Positions 10,001 through 22,500 are shown, counted from the stretch's first letter. The stretch is 64,000 bases of DNA from Siniperca chuatsi (GCF_020085105.1 NC_058063.1:23132566-23196565); one strand, 5' to 3'. The notes: generated by a model not told the origin, from the letters alone. Translations and numbers: made by a program.

Positions 10001-13000
10001 TAACTGAGGAAAGTGAGGCCTGCAGTTCTTTGGATGTTGTTGTGGGGTCTTTTGTGACCTCTTGGATGAGTCGTCGCTGCGCTCTTGGGGTCATTTTGGT
10101 TGGCCGGCCACTCCTGGGAAGGTTCGCCACTGTTCCATGTTTTCGCCATTTGTGGATAATGGCTCTCACTGTGGTTCGCTGGAGTCCCAAAGCTTTAGAA
10201 ATGGCTTTATAACCTTTTCCAGACTGATAGATCTCAATTACTTTCTTTCTCATTCGTTCCTGAATTTCTTTGGATCTCGGCATGATGTCTAGCTTTTGAC
10301 GATCTTTTGGTCTACTTCACTTTGTCAGGCAGGTCCTATTTAAGTGATTTCTTGATTGAGAACAGGTGTGGCAGTAATCAGGCCTGGGTGTGGCTAGAGA
10401 AATTGAACTCAGGTGTGATAAACCACAGTTAAGTTATATTTTAATAGGAGGGGCAATCACTTTTTCACACAGAGCCATTTAGGTTTGGATTTTGTTTTCC
10501 CTTAATAATAATAATATCCCTTAATTTTTTTTTTTATTTTTTTTTTTTGACTATCTCAGATGAAACCTCAGATAGTATCAACAACAGAGCCTAACAGAGC
10601 AGGGACATGTATGTGGTATAAGAAATGGATAGTACTACAGTATCTACCTTCAGTCGGATGTAGAGGAGCGTCTTTTCCACCCCGGTGGACTTCATGCTCC
10701 TGTAGATCTCCTCCGGTGTCAGCGTCTTCACTTTGAGCCGTTGGAGTCTCCTGCTCCTGTCGGACTTGAAGACGTCTAGAGGTTTGTTGTCTCCTGCCAG
10801 CTGAGGGAAGGTGGACCTCAGCAGGTCCAGGAAGTCCGCCTCCTGCAGGCCACGAGGACACCTCACCTCCTGTATGGAGGATTTCAGTAACACTGAAACA
10901 GAGAAAAAGAAACCAGGAGTTCCAGATTATCCTTAAACAACCATCCATCCAACACACTCAACATTTCGTCCATTCAGAATTACATCTTTCATCTTCACCT
11001 TTTTTTGAGAGAACGTCTGACTGGGAATCTTCCAGCATGCAGACTTTGAGGAAGTGGTGAGTCGGTTCTTCTCCGAGGCGAGGTCTACCACGCCGCCTCC
11101 TCTCAAACGAATCTCTGGGAGACAATAACCTGAGAGATAATTGACAGAAGACACAATATCTGATTATCCTGCAGTCATCTATGAGTGTTATTATTAAGAC
11201 ATATTTTTAAATGAAAATAAAGGGTGAACTCTCTCTGCTAACTGTGCTTCATGAAGTCACAGTTGTAGGAAATGTAATTTTTTTTTTCCTGTGAGAAAAA
11301 AACTGAAAATCCCGCCGACAAATTGCATTTGGCACAAAGATTTGTTGAAATTAACATTATTTCTGAAAGACAACTAAGACATCTAATAAAAACCGGCCAT
11401 TGTGCACATACCTGTGAGCAGATATGTCGGCCTCTCTAGTTTTTAGTTCACTGGTGTACATTTGGGTTTGATGAGCTGACGTTGTGGCGGAGCTGGATTG
11501 TGAATCATCTCGTCTCTGTAGAGGATGAGGGTCTTCACTGCTGCTCTGAGGATCCTCTCCGGTCTGTAACAAAAAATAAAAAATAAGCAGACAGGCCTTC
11601 TTATATTGATACAGCAGAAAATCTGCCCTGTCTGGATCAAAATGCCCCACCACACAAGTAAAACTGCCCCACCTGGCAGAAATCACAATTATATCAACAC
11701 GAATAGACAAATGGGCAAAAAGAACATATATTTATTATATATTCTGCTAGAAATAATATTATTAAAATGCCCTGACAGACAAGAAAAACTGCCCCGTCTT
11801 CATCAAATTACACTTGGGGAACAATCCCTTTGATTTCATTGATATTTAGCTTTAATAAACTACATATTAAAGATTTATTTATTAATTGGATTAAAACACA
11901 AACATTCCTTGGCGGACTAATTCTCCCAAATCTGGGGATCCTCCTAAATTGTAGCTGCACTGACGGATGGAGAGAGGACACTGAAGACATACAGGTGATG
12001 TTATTGTAACCTATTTTGAATTGAATCAAACTACCTTCAGTCGGATGTAGAGGGCAGAGTTTCCGGCTCCAGTCAGCCTGATGCTCCTGTAGATCTCCTC
12101 CGGTGTCAGCGTCTTTACCTTCAGAGGCTGGAGTCTCCTCGTCCTGTCGGATGTGAAGACGTCAAAAGGTTTCTCAGCAGCCAGCTGAGGGAAGGTGGAC
12201 CTCAGCAGGTCCAGGAAGTCCGCCTCCTGCAGGCCACGAGGACACTGCAGCTCCTGCAGCGGGTACTTCTTATACACTGAAACAGAGAAAAAATAATCGC
12301 GTGGTTAAGTTCATCTTTCCAACAGAAGCCTCTGTACGGACACTTTATGAAGTCAGTCACCAATCAATCATTATGTATTGGATATTTCACGGCAGAGTGA
12401 CAGTCTTTCAAACGTACCCCTTTTCGAGAGCACATCGGCCCGCGAGTCCTCCAGGATGCGGATCCTGAGATCTAGATGTCTCTGTGTGTCACTGATCCGA
12501 GGTCTTCCTGGCCTTCTCCTGTCAGACTGGCCGCTGGGGGAAATTAACCTGCAGGATGAAGATTGTTAGCAGGTTAATAGCAAAATAACAGACAGCTTAC
12601 TGTTTAATATAGTTACATCACCTCTGACGGGTTCAAGTCGACTTCGTCACTGTATTATGGAGCCCCGTTGTTGTTGTTCTCATTCTTCTTCTTCTTCTCG
12701 ATTAAAACTGTTCGTGCAGCAACAACCGTAAGACGAAAAGTCACCAAAAGCAGTGGGCGTGTTGCAAATTCCACCCATTACTCAGGCACATAAAATTACA
12801 CTCGTTAGGCTACCTAGCATGCTAAGCTAACATGCTTCATTGGAACTAAAAGACCCAAACAAGGAAAAACAGACCAGGAGCATACAAAGGTTTTACCACA
12901 GGGGTGTCCACATACTTTTGGCTATATAGTGAACATTTTTAATAAGCTGTAGTCTCAGGTGGTACTGGGATGTTTGACCTTGGTGGTATTTGATAATCTG

Positions 13001-15379
13001 GGTCCTTCAGATCTTGTCTCTGTCTGGAGCTCGTTGCTGGTCCTGCCGACAGCTGCTGGTCTTCATCTCCACCATCACCCTCTTCGTCGTCACCGTACCA
13101 CAAGAGGCCCAGGCTCCCAGTGTCCTCCACACCTGGAGATGTCAATATAAGACTGCAGGTAACTGATTTTCATTAATCGGTCTATAAAAACAGCGGAAAA
13201 TAAAAAGAGCCAATTACAGAGCACAGTCCAAAACTCAAAATGTAATAAATCGTCACATTTAAGGAGACTTAACTGAAGATTTAGTTTTTTATTGTTACAA
13301 AAAATTACTTAAATGATTAATTAATTTTCTTTATTCTTTATTGGAATAATTAAATATTTTAAAAAAATAATAATAATTTGCAGAGCACGGTTTATAAATA
13401 AGGTGCAGCTAAATGTTTAACCTAAAAAAACAAAATGTTACAAAAACATTAAAAAATTAAACATAAAATATAACAAATATAAATAAGGCAGAAAAACTAA
13501 ATAAACTACAAACTCCCACATCTCCCACTGTTCATACACATTTTATTCTAAATACTTTCAGTCAATAAACTATGACTAACACTCCCGGCTCAATTTACCA
13601 CCTACACTTCAACTCCCTTCAGCACTTTCACCGCAACGTAACTCAGCGTTTACACTTCAACTGACACTGCAACTTCATTCAGCACTTCTATTTTCACTTC
13701 TTTCACTATTTTAAACACTTCAACTGCACAATTTCAGTAGTGAGTACATTTACTTAAGTACAAATTTGAGGTACTTGTACTTTAATTTCTTCTTCTACGT
13801 CTCACTTTACTTCACTACATTTATCTGACAGCTTTAGTTACTTTACAGATTCAGATTTTTACACAAACGATTAGTCGATTAATCGATTAGTCGACTGACA
13901 GGAAATGAATCAGCAGCTGTTTTGATGTTTGAAGTCGTTTTTCCTGTAAATCCCTTCCTGGCTGCAGCTCCTCAGATGTGCAGATCTGCTGCTTTTCCTC
14001 TGAACGACTGTAATAACTGTGATGTTTGTTAATAACGTCGAGCTTCGGACTGCCGGTGACGGCGTTTCTCACCGTTTTCCAAACCGATCGATCGATGGAT
14101 CGACGGATCGACAGAGAAAAGAATCGGCAGATGGATCCAGAATGAAAAGCATCATCAGCTGCAGTCCGACACAAACCGGTTCAACATGAGCTCCAGCTCC
14201 ACCAGCTGCAGCAGCAACATCCTGCTTTACATTAATGCACGAGGAATAATAACCTGATGATAGAATATATAACAGCACAGCAGCCACAGGGACGCTGCAC
14301 TGCTTTAATGCTTTAAGGGCTTTTTCCTGATCACACTCTCACACTTTCACTGCAGCAACACTTTCAATTTTTACTTGTAACAGAGTATTTTTACAGTGTG
14401 GTATTAGTACTTTTACTTCAGGATCTGAATACTTCCTCCTACACTGGCGAGCGCACATAACATCTTAATAAGATTTTGCCTTTTCTGGTTTTACAGGTAA
14501 AAACTTTACATTTCACCTGTTCTTCTAAATGTTCTTAACTGTATTCGGTTTGTTTTTTCCCCCAAATGTTATAAACACGTTTTAAGAAGAAAGGGTGAAG
14601 ACTTACCTGACTGCTGTGTGTGCTGCTGCTCCTCTTCCTCCTCCCTCACAACATCCACCTCATGGCCTTCTACATCTGGGGTCAGGGCGGTGGGATTTCA
14701 GTAAGAAAAGTAAAAGAAAGTCTGATAAATTTAAAAAAAATGTTCCCTAAACATGTGTTTTCATTGCAGCTTCAAACGCACATGCTACAGAACCACGGCA
14801 GTGATTCGGTAATCATATGCAATCAAAGTCCAGCAAGTTATTTCTCCATATTAGCATTTTGACAGCAGGGCCCATGAGCCAAATGTGAAACCTGACTTAA
14901 TTTACTACAGTTAGAATAACTTTCTGCACGCCGATTTGTAAACCACATCATGACCATGTGTGTGAGTGTTCACTTCATGTCCTCCGACGTCTGCAGGTTT
15001 ATCAGCGAGCAAAGAAACTTTAAATTAGCTGTTTTTTAAATGAAGTTCCGCAACTTTACATAACAGAGCGTTCTTGACTGGAGGTAACGGTGCTGTTTAT
15101 TACTCAGAGTTGATTCACCCACTGACCTCTTCTCTCTAGTTTGACCCGAGGCTGCAGGAGAAGCTCCAGCTGCCTCCTCTGCCGGTGGATCTCCTGCCTG
15201 AAGCCCGAAGCCTCCTCCTCGTAACCGGCTACGGTTCTCTCTACAACCGCTAAGATTTCCTGCGCGGCCGTTGTCAGTTTCTCGGTGACGATTCCTCTCA
15301 GGATCTCCGCTTTAGACACGTTGCTGAGACTGTCGAGTGTCTCAGAGCCGCCACTGTTCCTCTCCATCCAGTAAAACAT
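5804..15379 (-). CDS. Zinc-finger gene 1: ten-exon C2H2 protein with coiled coil and duplicated hook/domain cassette
   Basis: Predicted nuclear DNA-binding protein of 911 residues. Coding exons (minus strand, 5' to 3'): 15127-15379, 14607-14675, 12979-13132, 12418-12533, 12035-12276, 11412-11563, 10999-11114, 10648-10892, 8892-9004, 5804-7079. All have AG/GT borders, all nine junctions keep phase, and there is no internal stop. Domains: coiled coil about 24-80; acidic exons to about 158; AT-hook-like RRRPGRPRI in exon 4; unnamed CPRGLQEADFL domain about 198-278; Ser-rich TGE-type exon; second hook (RRRRGRPRL); second domain about 368-449; second TGE-type exon; acidic linker; 12 C2H2 fingers in the last exon. 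A second in-frame Met four codons downstream is an alternative start. Target DNA is unknown. A Tc1-like element sits in intron 8. The model is inferred from sequence; transcripts would confirm it. Confidence 0.85.
7490..7785 (+). repeat. MITE copy in intron 9 of gene 1
   Basis: Reads ATCACTTTAATGTTGCAGCTG, then an AT-rich core, then GACATTTGGAG-like text and TACAAGTACCTCAAAATTG to a TTAGTTACATTCCA end. It is the opposite orientation of the family copy at 13735-14446. Confidence 0.6.
8290..8880 (+). repeat. Dispersed repeat between gene 1 exons 9 and 10
   Basis: A long AT-rich dispersed repeat beginning at GCGCCCCCTGGAGGTGCGG, with a second GCGCCACCTTGTGGTCAATG landmark near 8728. Its end (8748-8876) is matched in inverted orientation by 12676-12805. 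Confidence 0.55.
9077..10505 (-). mobile_element. Tc1-like transposon, inactive, in intron 8 of gene 1
   Basis: Left end reads TA/CAGTGGTGTGAAAAAGTG, with the inner direct repeat (GTGTGAAAAAGTGATTGCCC) near 9262. The minus strand encodes a helix-turn-helix N-terminus (9915-10283, IYQSGKGYKAISKALGLQRT) and, in another frame, the catalytic C-terminus (9289-9825) with [11 protein letters not shown] and [13 protein letters not shown]. The segment that normally carries the first catalytic Asp (TDETK in copy 2) is deleted near 9830, so the enzyme cannot be functional. The right end has the inner repeat but breaks off near 10505 in a T-rich run, so the outer terminal repeat is lost. Confidence 0.92.
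10648..11114 (-). other. Cassette B of gene 1: second hook exon plus second domain exon
   Basis: Exon 7 (10999-11114) is 116 nt, exactly the length of exon 4, and encodes RRRRGRPRLGEEP then KVCMLEDSQSDVLSKK. Exon 8 (10648-10892, 245 nt) encodes VLLKSSIQEVRCPRGLQEAD to TLLYIRLK, one codon longer than exon 5. Exon 9 (8892-9004) begins TGEEEELHLLQRNDE, matching the TGED exon of cassette A. The repeats are in tandem, in the same order and the same phases. Confidence 0.8.
12035..12533 (-). other. Cassette A of gene 1: hook exon plus CPRGLQEADFL-domain exon
   Basis: Exon 4 (12418-12533, 116 nt) encodes RRRPGRPRIS, an AT-hook-like core, followed by LRIRILEDSRADVLSKR. Exon 5 (12035-12276, 242 nt) encodes the unnamed domain from VYKKYPLQELQCPRGLQEAD to SALYIRLK. 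Exon 6 (11412-11563), a Ser-rich TGED exon, completes the cassette. Equivalent exons follow downstream as cassette B. Confidence 0.8.
12676..12805 (-). repeat. Inverted partner of the repeat at 8748-8876
   Basis: The reverse complement reads TTATGTGCCTGAGTAATGGG, then TTTGGTGACTTTTCG, GGTTGTTGCTGCACGAA and AATCGAGAAGAAG, the same order as 8750-8876. It lies in intron 3 of gene 1. Confidence 0.75.
13735..14446 (+). repeat. Full-length MITE copy in intron 2 of gene 1, interrupted by another repeat
   Basis: Starts CAGTAGTGAGTACATTTACT and ends GAATACTTCCTCCTACACTG, i.e. inverted CAGT...ACTG ends. The family reads through GTACTTGTACTTTA and GACAGCTTTAGTTACTTTAC on the left and TTTTTACAGTGTGGTATTAG on the right. 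The middle (about 13868-14220) carries a different repeat with GATTAGTCGATTAATCG. Confidence 0.6.
15127..15379 (-). CDS. Exon 1 of zinc-finger gene 1 (coiled-coil start)
   Basis: Encodes [20 protein letters not shown] followed by a heptad-like stretch rich in Glu and Arg up to [14 protein letters not shown], then a donor (AGAG/GTCAGT) in phase 1. This N-terminal helix is familiar from many teleost zinc-finger proteins and probably mediates dimerisation. Nearly the same exon recurs at 31542-31829 and 56632-56878. Confidence 0.85.
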
Positions 15380-16213
15380 CTTTAATTTCTTCTCACAGGT
15401 CTGATTTTACGCAGAATACCTTTGCACATTTGCACGGACGGTGTTGTTCCGGGTTTTGGTGCAGCTACAAATGGTGTCCGGCGAGAAACAACAACGGCGC
15501 AGGTGTAGCAGACACAGTTCACAACGTCGTTCCTTAACTTTTCTAATTCCCTCATAGATATAATAAAGTGTTTTTTATACAAAATGCACCCATTAAATAT
15601 ACAGCTTTTATTCAGGCTTCCAAGCCATTTATTAGCCTGGTGATGGCGTCATTTAGTTTCACAAACACCGGACGCAAAATGTTTGTTGTAAAAAACTGTT
15701 TGAATATTTAAATATTACAAAGCTGAGATATTATTATTATGTTGTTACCTTTAACTCTCTTTTATTAACTTATTAGTAATCAACGTTTATCTCTTTTTCA
15801 GCTTTACGACAGCTCGGAAATCGATATCTACAGTTTCAAAACACTGAAATCTACTACGAATATGAACGCACCAGTTCAAGTTGATTTTGTTGATGAATTT
15901 AAAATCATCCACAAATTACTGTTGAATTAGATTAAAGTCAGGTTATGTATTTATCGGTGTACAAATAAGCAGCATGAATATGGTTTGGTGTGAGTGAGTA
16001 ACTAACAAAGGGAAACACGTTTATCAACATTAAAATGAAGCTGTTGTTTTTTTTTGGTGGAATTTAACTAATTTTCGGTCCCCAACAAAATGAAAGAGAT
16101 TTATATTATAATTCTGCATATACACTATCACTGGAATCACCTCATATCATTTTAAATCTGCTATTTCCCCTTATGTTTCTTCTGCAAGAAGAAAACTGAG
16201 ACTATTTCTCATC
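15380..16213. other. Upstream region of gene 1, no gene seen
   Basis: This should contain the promoter and 5' untranslated region of minus-strand gene 1. I see no clear TATA element, and no other coding exon. Confidence 0.4.
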
Positions 16214-16215
16214 TA

Positions 16216-17045
<830 letters not shown>

Positions 17046-17310
17046 TTGAAAATACTGAATATAATGCGACTATATGGCGCTTGGCTTGTGGAGCTCAAAG
17101 CACCAAAAAAATACATTTGAAAAACTCAATCCTGACCAGGTTACTCAAGATAATCCTCAGATTTGTTGTGAGCAGTTTCATGTAGGAACTATTTTCTTTC
17201 TACCGATAGTTCCTACAAGAAACTGCTCACAACAAGGTCTGTGGAGTAACTGGGTCATGATTTCTGGAAAGAGACGTTGCTGTTGAGTTTTTCAGGACAC
17301 TATACAGAAT
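17046..17310. repeat. Fold-back repeat with imperfect hairpin
   Basis: The left arm ends GATTTGTTGTGAGCAGTTTC then ATGTAGGAACTAT; the right arm begins ATAGTTCCTACAAGAAACTG then CTCACAACAAGG. Further out the left arm has TTGAAAAACTCAATCCTGAC and the right arm the complement of TGAAAAACTCAACAGCAACG, so the arms extend beyond the hairpin but differ by small deletions. A perfect version of the hairpin is at 57165-57245. Confidence 0.75.
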
Positions 17311-18693
17311 ATTATACGAAACCAACTGGAAGGTCAAGGTCAAAGTTTATTCATATAGCACATTTGAAACACTCACAGTTGACCAAAGTGCTGAACAGGA
17401 TTAAAATAAAAAAAGATATGGCGGGGGACAGGGACCGGGGGAGGGGTTTTTAACGTTCTTCAGGGACGCAGTACTTGTACTGATACGGATACTGATGATA
17501 TCAGAGTTTATAGCTAGTTTTATTTTAACTGAGGAAAAATGACTCATTGTTTCATTTCACTGGAATTGATCCAGCAATGGTGTCGCCCAACAACGTCCTG
17601 ATTCCGTCTCACATGATGAACAAGGCTCATCTGACAGCAGTCCAATACAAAGTCAACTTTAATATCTCCTAAAGAAAACATTTGCTCAGTGCTATAAAAA
17701 ATAAAACATAATTCAGGGCTGGCTGGACTTTCACAGTGGTGTTTGCTGAGTCAAGTGTAGCAACCATGAATGTATTTCCAAACAATGAAAATGATATAGA
17801 AGAAATACAAAATGACAGTGGCGTTCATGCCTGTGGACAAAATTACATGACTTAGAGGACGTTATACATTTCAGCAGCAGAAATGTTTTATCAACAGTCC
17901 TCTAACGTCCTCTAAGTGAAATGGTGTCAGTCATATTTCATGACTTAGTATGTCCACATGCTGGCACCATTAAGCAAAACCAAAGATGTGTGACGTTTGG
18001 ATGTTATATTTTTTATTTTTCATGTAACACCATAGTCAAAGTTTGGAAACGTATATATATATTAATTTATTTATTGTGGGACAGAAATTTTCAATAGGTA
18101 CTCCCCACAGTGATGATGTACAGTATTATTTGGTATTATAGCTGGAGCTCTTTGGGAAGTTAGACCCATAAAAACGAGATATTTAATACAAACTCACAGA
18201 CCAGCTTGTTTCAATGCCTGAGACTATAATTTCTGCACAAGACAAGAAAGAACAGTTCACTCTGCAGAATAATGTTCTCAAAATCATTCTTTTCATAACA
18301 CATTCAGTCTGCTTTTATTAATTAAAGACCTCAGAGACAATCCAGCTCCAGTTCATGTCGCTTTGTTCCTTCAGTAGCGATAGAAAAGAAATACAGAAGT
18401 AAAATGAGTGATGATGCATCACGAAGTAGACAGACACTGTGTAAATATTCCAGGGAAATGATGACATTGTTCTGTACAACATCACCACATAGTTTCAGAC
18501 AGAAATCACTTTGGTATGTAATTCTGATATAACTGTACATTTACAGCATCAGTAAGTTATTAATCAAAACTATATAAGCAATACTCAAAGCTTTTGTTGG
18601 GTCTCTGTAAATAATATCATCAAGAGTTACGGTCTAGACCTGCTCGATAGGAAAAGTGCAATGAGATAACTTCTGATATGAAGTGGCGCTATA
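17311..18693. other. Intergenic sequence without a recognisable gene
   Basis: GTCAAAGTTTATTCATATAGC near 17340 looks like a dispersed-repeat end common in fish. Beyond it I see no coding exon or element end; a 69-codon minus frame at 18331-18540 has no support. Confidence 0.4.
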
Positions 18694-18695
18694 TA

Positions 18696-19138
18696 CAGTG
18701 GTGTGAAAAAGTGTTTGCTCCTTCCTGATTTCTTATTTTTTTGCATGTTTGTCACTTAAATGTTTCAGATCATCAAACAAATTTAAATATTAGTCAAAGA
18801 TAACACAAGTAAACACAAAATGCAGTTTTTAAATGAAGGTTGTTATTATTAAGGGAAAACAAAATCCAAACCTACATGGCCCTGTGTGAAAAGGTGATTG
18901 CCCCCTAAACCTAATAACTGGTTGGGCCACCCTTAGCAGCAACAACTGCAACCAAGCGTTTGTGATAACTTGCAATGAGTCTTTTACAGCGCTGTGGAGG
19001 AATTTTGGCCCACTCATCTTTGCAGAATTGTTGTAATTCAGCCACATTGGAGGGTTTTCAAGCATGAACTGCCTTTTTAAGGTCATGCCACAGCATCTCA
19101 ATAGGATTCAGAAATCAGGAAGAGGGCAAACACCACTG
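18696..19138. mobile_element. Internally deleted Tc1-like element (MITE form), 443 bp
   Basis: Starts TA/CAGTGGTGTGAAAAAGTG at 18694 and ends GGGCAAACACCACTG/TA at 19140, so both ends and the TA target duplication are present. It holds the left terminal repeat and a little of the transposase 3' region, then jumps to a short right end (AATCAGGAAGAGGGCAAACA). No transposase is encoded, so any movement would depend on another copy. Confidence 0.85.
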
Positions 19139-19140
19139 TA

Positions 19141-19526
19141 AATAAAACCGAACTGAATTTAATACTGTGTATGGCTAACCATTAACTGATGAACTCAAAA
19201 TATATTTGCCATGAAACTGAAGGATGGACATCAAAAACTATACTTTAACTTGTATTTAGTTTGTTTTTTGGAGTTAACTGAATAATTAATTATCTCTTGG
19301 AGTTGAACCAGGTGTCACTGAGAAACACACAGAGCTAGATAAGTAAAACATATATATGTGTTTCTCTGTGTTTGCGGCAGTGACCGTAACGAAGAAATAG
19401 TTTAGTCTGGAGGGTTTGTGACTTCAAGACAGTTCTGCTAATCTCAGTTTAGTCAAGTCAGATCTGTGGGGTGCACTCTCGTTGGTCCTGAAGTGATGTG
19501 TGGATTAACGCACCTCTGCCATAACC
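19141..19526. other. Spacer between Tc1-like and Rex3 insertions
   Basis: AT-rich sequence with no recognisable gene or element. Confidence 0.4.
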
Positions 19527-19540
19527 ACGCCCCAAACCCA
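19527..19540. repeat. Target-site duplication of the Rex3 insertion, left copy
   Basis: ACGCCCCAAACCCA; the identical 14 bases stand at 22876-22889 on the other side of the element. Confidence 0.85.
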
Positions 19541-22500
19541 TCCATCCATCCATCCATTTTCTTCCGCTTATCCGGGGCCGGGTCGCGGGGGCAGCAGTCT
19601 AAGCAGGGACTCCCAGACTTCCTTCGCTCCAGACACTTCCTCCAGCTCCTCCGGGGGGATCCCGAGGCGTTCCCAGGCCAGCCGAGAGACATAGTCCCTC
19701 CAGCGTGTCCTGGGTCTTCCCGGGGCCGCCTCCGGTGGGACATGCCCAGAACACCTCCCGAGGGAGGCGTCCAGGAGGCATCCGGATCAGATGCCCTAGC
19801 CACCTCAGCTGGCTCCTCTCGGCGTGGAGGAGCAGCGGCTCTACTCGAGCTCCCCCGTGTGACTGAGCTCCTCACCCTATCTCTAAGGGAGCGCCCAGCC
19901 ACTCGGCGGAGGAAGCCCATTTCGGCCGCTTGTATCCGCGATCTTGTCCTTTTGGTCACTACCCAGAGCTCATGACCATAGGTGAGGGCAGGAGCGTGGA
20001 TTGACCGATAAATCGAGAGCTTTGTCTTTCGACTCAGCTCCTTCTTCACCACAACGGTCCGATACAGCGCCCGCATCACTGCAGGCGCTGTACCGATCTG
20101 CCTGTCAATCTCACGCTCCATCCGTCCCTCACTTGTGAACAAGACCCCGAGATACTTGAACTCCTCCACTTGAGGCAAGGACTCCCCACCTACCCGAAGA
20201 GAGCAAACCACCTTTTTCCGGTCAAGAACCATGGCCTCAGATTTGGAAGAGCTGATTCTCATCCCAGCTGCTTCACACTCGGCTGCAAACCGTCCCAGTG
20301 CATGCTGCAGGTCCTGGTTTGAAGAAGCCACCAGAACGACATCATCTGCAAACAGCAGAGATGAGATCCTGTGGTTCCCAAACCGGACTCCCTCCGGCCC
20401 CTGACTGCGCCTAGAAATTCTGTCCATATAAATTATGAACAGAACCGGTGACAAAGGGCAGCCCTGGCGAGTCCAACATGCACCGGGAACAGGTCTGACT
20501 TACTGCCGGCAATGCGAACACAGCTCCTGCTCCGGTTATACAGGGACCGGACAGCCCTTAGCAAAGGGCCCCGGACCCCATACTCCCAGAGCACTCCCCA
20601 CAAAGCGCCCGGGCACACGGTCGAATGCCTTCTTCAGATCCACAAAGCACATGTGGACTGGTTGGGCAAACTCCCATGAACCCTCGAGCACCCGATGGAG
20701 AGTATAGAGCTGGTCCAGTGTTCCACGACCGGGACGAAAACCACTCTGCTCCTCCTGAATCCGAGGTTCGACTATCGGACGAATTCTCCTCTCCAGTACC
20801 CTGGAGTAGACCTTACCGGGGAGGCTGAGAAGTGTGATCCCTCTGTGATTGGAACACACCCTCCGGTCCCCCTTCTTATACAGAGGGACCACCACCCCGG
20901 TCTGCCAGTCCAGAGGCACTGTCCCAGACCGCCACGCGATGTTGCAGAGACGTGTCAGCCAAGACAGTCCCACAACATCCAGAGACTTAAGATACTCAGG
21001 ACGGATCTCATCCACCCCTGAAGCCTTGCCACCAAGGAGCTTGCCAACAACCTCAGTGACTTCGGCCAGGGTGATGGATGAGTCCGCCTCCGGGTCCCCA
21101 GCCTCCGCTTCCTCTTCGGAAGACGTGACAGCGGGATTGAGGAGATCCTCAAAGTATTCCTTCCACCGTCCGACAACATCCCCAGTCGAGGTCAACAGCT
21201 CTCCACCCGCACCGTGCGGTGTTGGTGAAGCTTTGCTTCCCCTCCTGAGCCGTCGGACGGTTTGCCAGAATTTCTTTGAGGCCGACCGATAGTCCTCCTC
21301 CATGGCCTCTCCGAACCTCTCCCAATCCTGAGTTTTTGCCTCTGTCCGCCTGCGGGCTGCAGCACGCTTAGCCTGCGGTACCTGTCAGCTGCCTCGGGAG
21401 TCCCACGAGCCAACAAGGCCCGATAGGACTCCTTCTTCAGCCTGACGGCATCCCTTACTTCCGGCGTCCACCACCGGGTTCGGGGATTGCCGCGCGACAG
21501 GCACCAGAAACCTTGCGACCACAGCTACGAGCCGCCGCGATCGCAAATGGAGGTGGAAAACATGGTCCACTCGGACTCAATGTCCCCAGCCTCCCGGGAT
21601 CTGGGAGAAGCTCTCCCGGAGGTGTGAGTTGTAGACCCTGCTGACAGAGGGCTCCGCCAGACGTTCCCAGCAGACCCTCACGATACGCTTGGGCCTGCCA
21701 AGTCTGTCCGGCTTCCTCCCCTGCCAGCGGATCCAACTCACCACCAGGTGGTGATCGGTTGACAGCTCCGCCCCTCTCTTCACCCGAGTGTCCAAGACAC
21801 GCGGCGGAGGTCAGATGATACGACAACAAAGTCGATCATCGACCTCCGCCTAAGTGTCCTGGTGCCACGTGCACTGATGGACACCCTTGTGCTTGAACAT
21901 GGTGTTAGTTATGGACAAACTGCAACTAGCACAGAAGTCCAACAACTGAACACCGCTTGGGTTCAGATCAGGGGGGCCGTTCCTTCCGATTACCCCTCTC
22001 CAGGTGTCACTGTCATTGCCCACGTGGGCGTTGAAGTCCCCAGTAGAACAACGGAGTCCCGGGCGGTGCACTATCTAGTACCCCTCCCAGGGACCCCAAG
22101 AAGGCCTGGTACTCTGCACTGCCGTTCGGCCCATAGGCCGCCACAACAGTGAGAGACCTGTCCCCACCCGGAGGCGGAGGGACGCGACCCTCTCGTTCAC
22201 CGGGTAAACTCCAACACGTGGCGGCTGAGCTGTGGGGCTATGAGCAGGCCCACACCAGCCCGCCGCCTCTCCCCGCAGGCAACGCCAGAGAAATGGAGCG
22301 TCCAGCCCCTCTCGAGGAGACGGGTTCCAGAGCCCAGGCTGTGCGTGGAGGCGAGGCCGACTATATCTGGCCGGTAACGCTCAACCTCCCGCACAAGCTC
22401 AGGCTCCTTCCCCCCCAGCGAGTGACATTCCATGTCCCTAGAGCCAGTTTCTGTGTCCGGAGATCTGGTGCGCGGCTCCTGCCTTCGACTGCCGCCCAGA

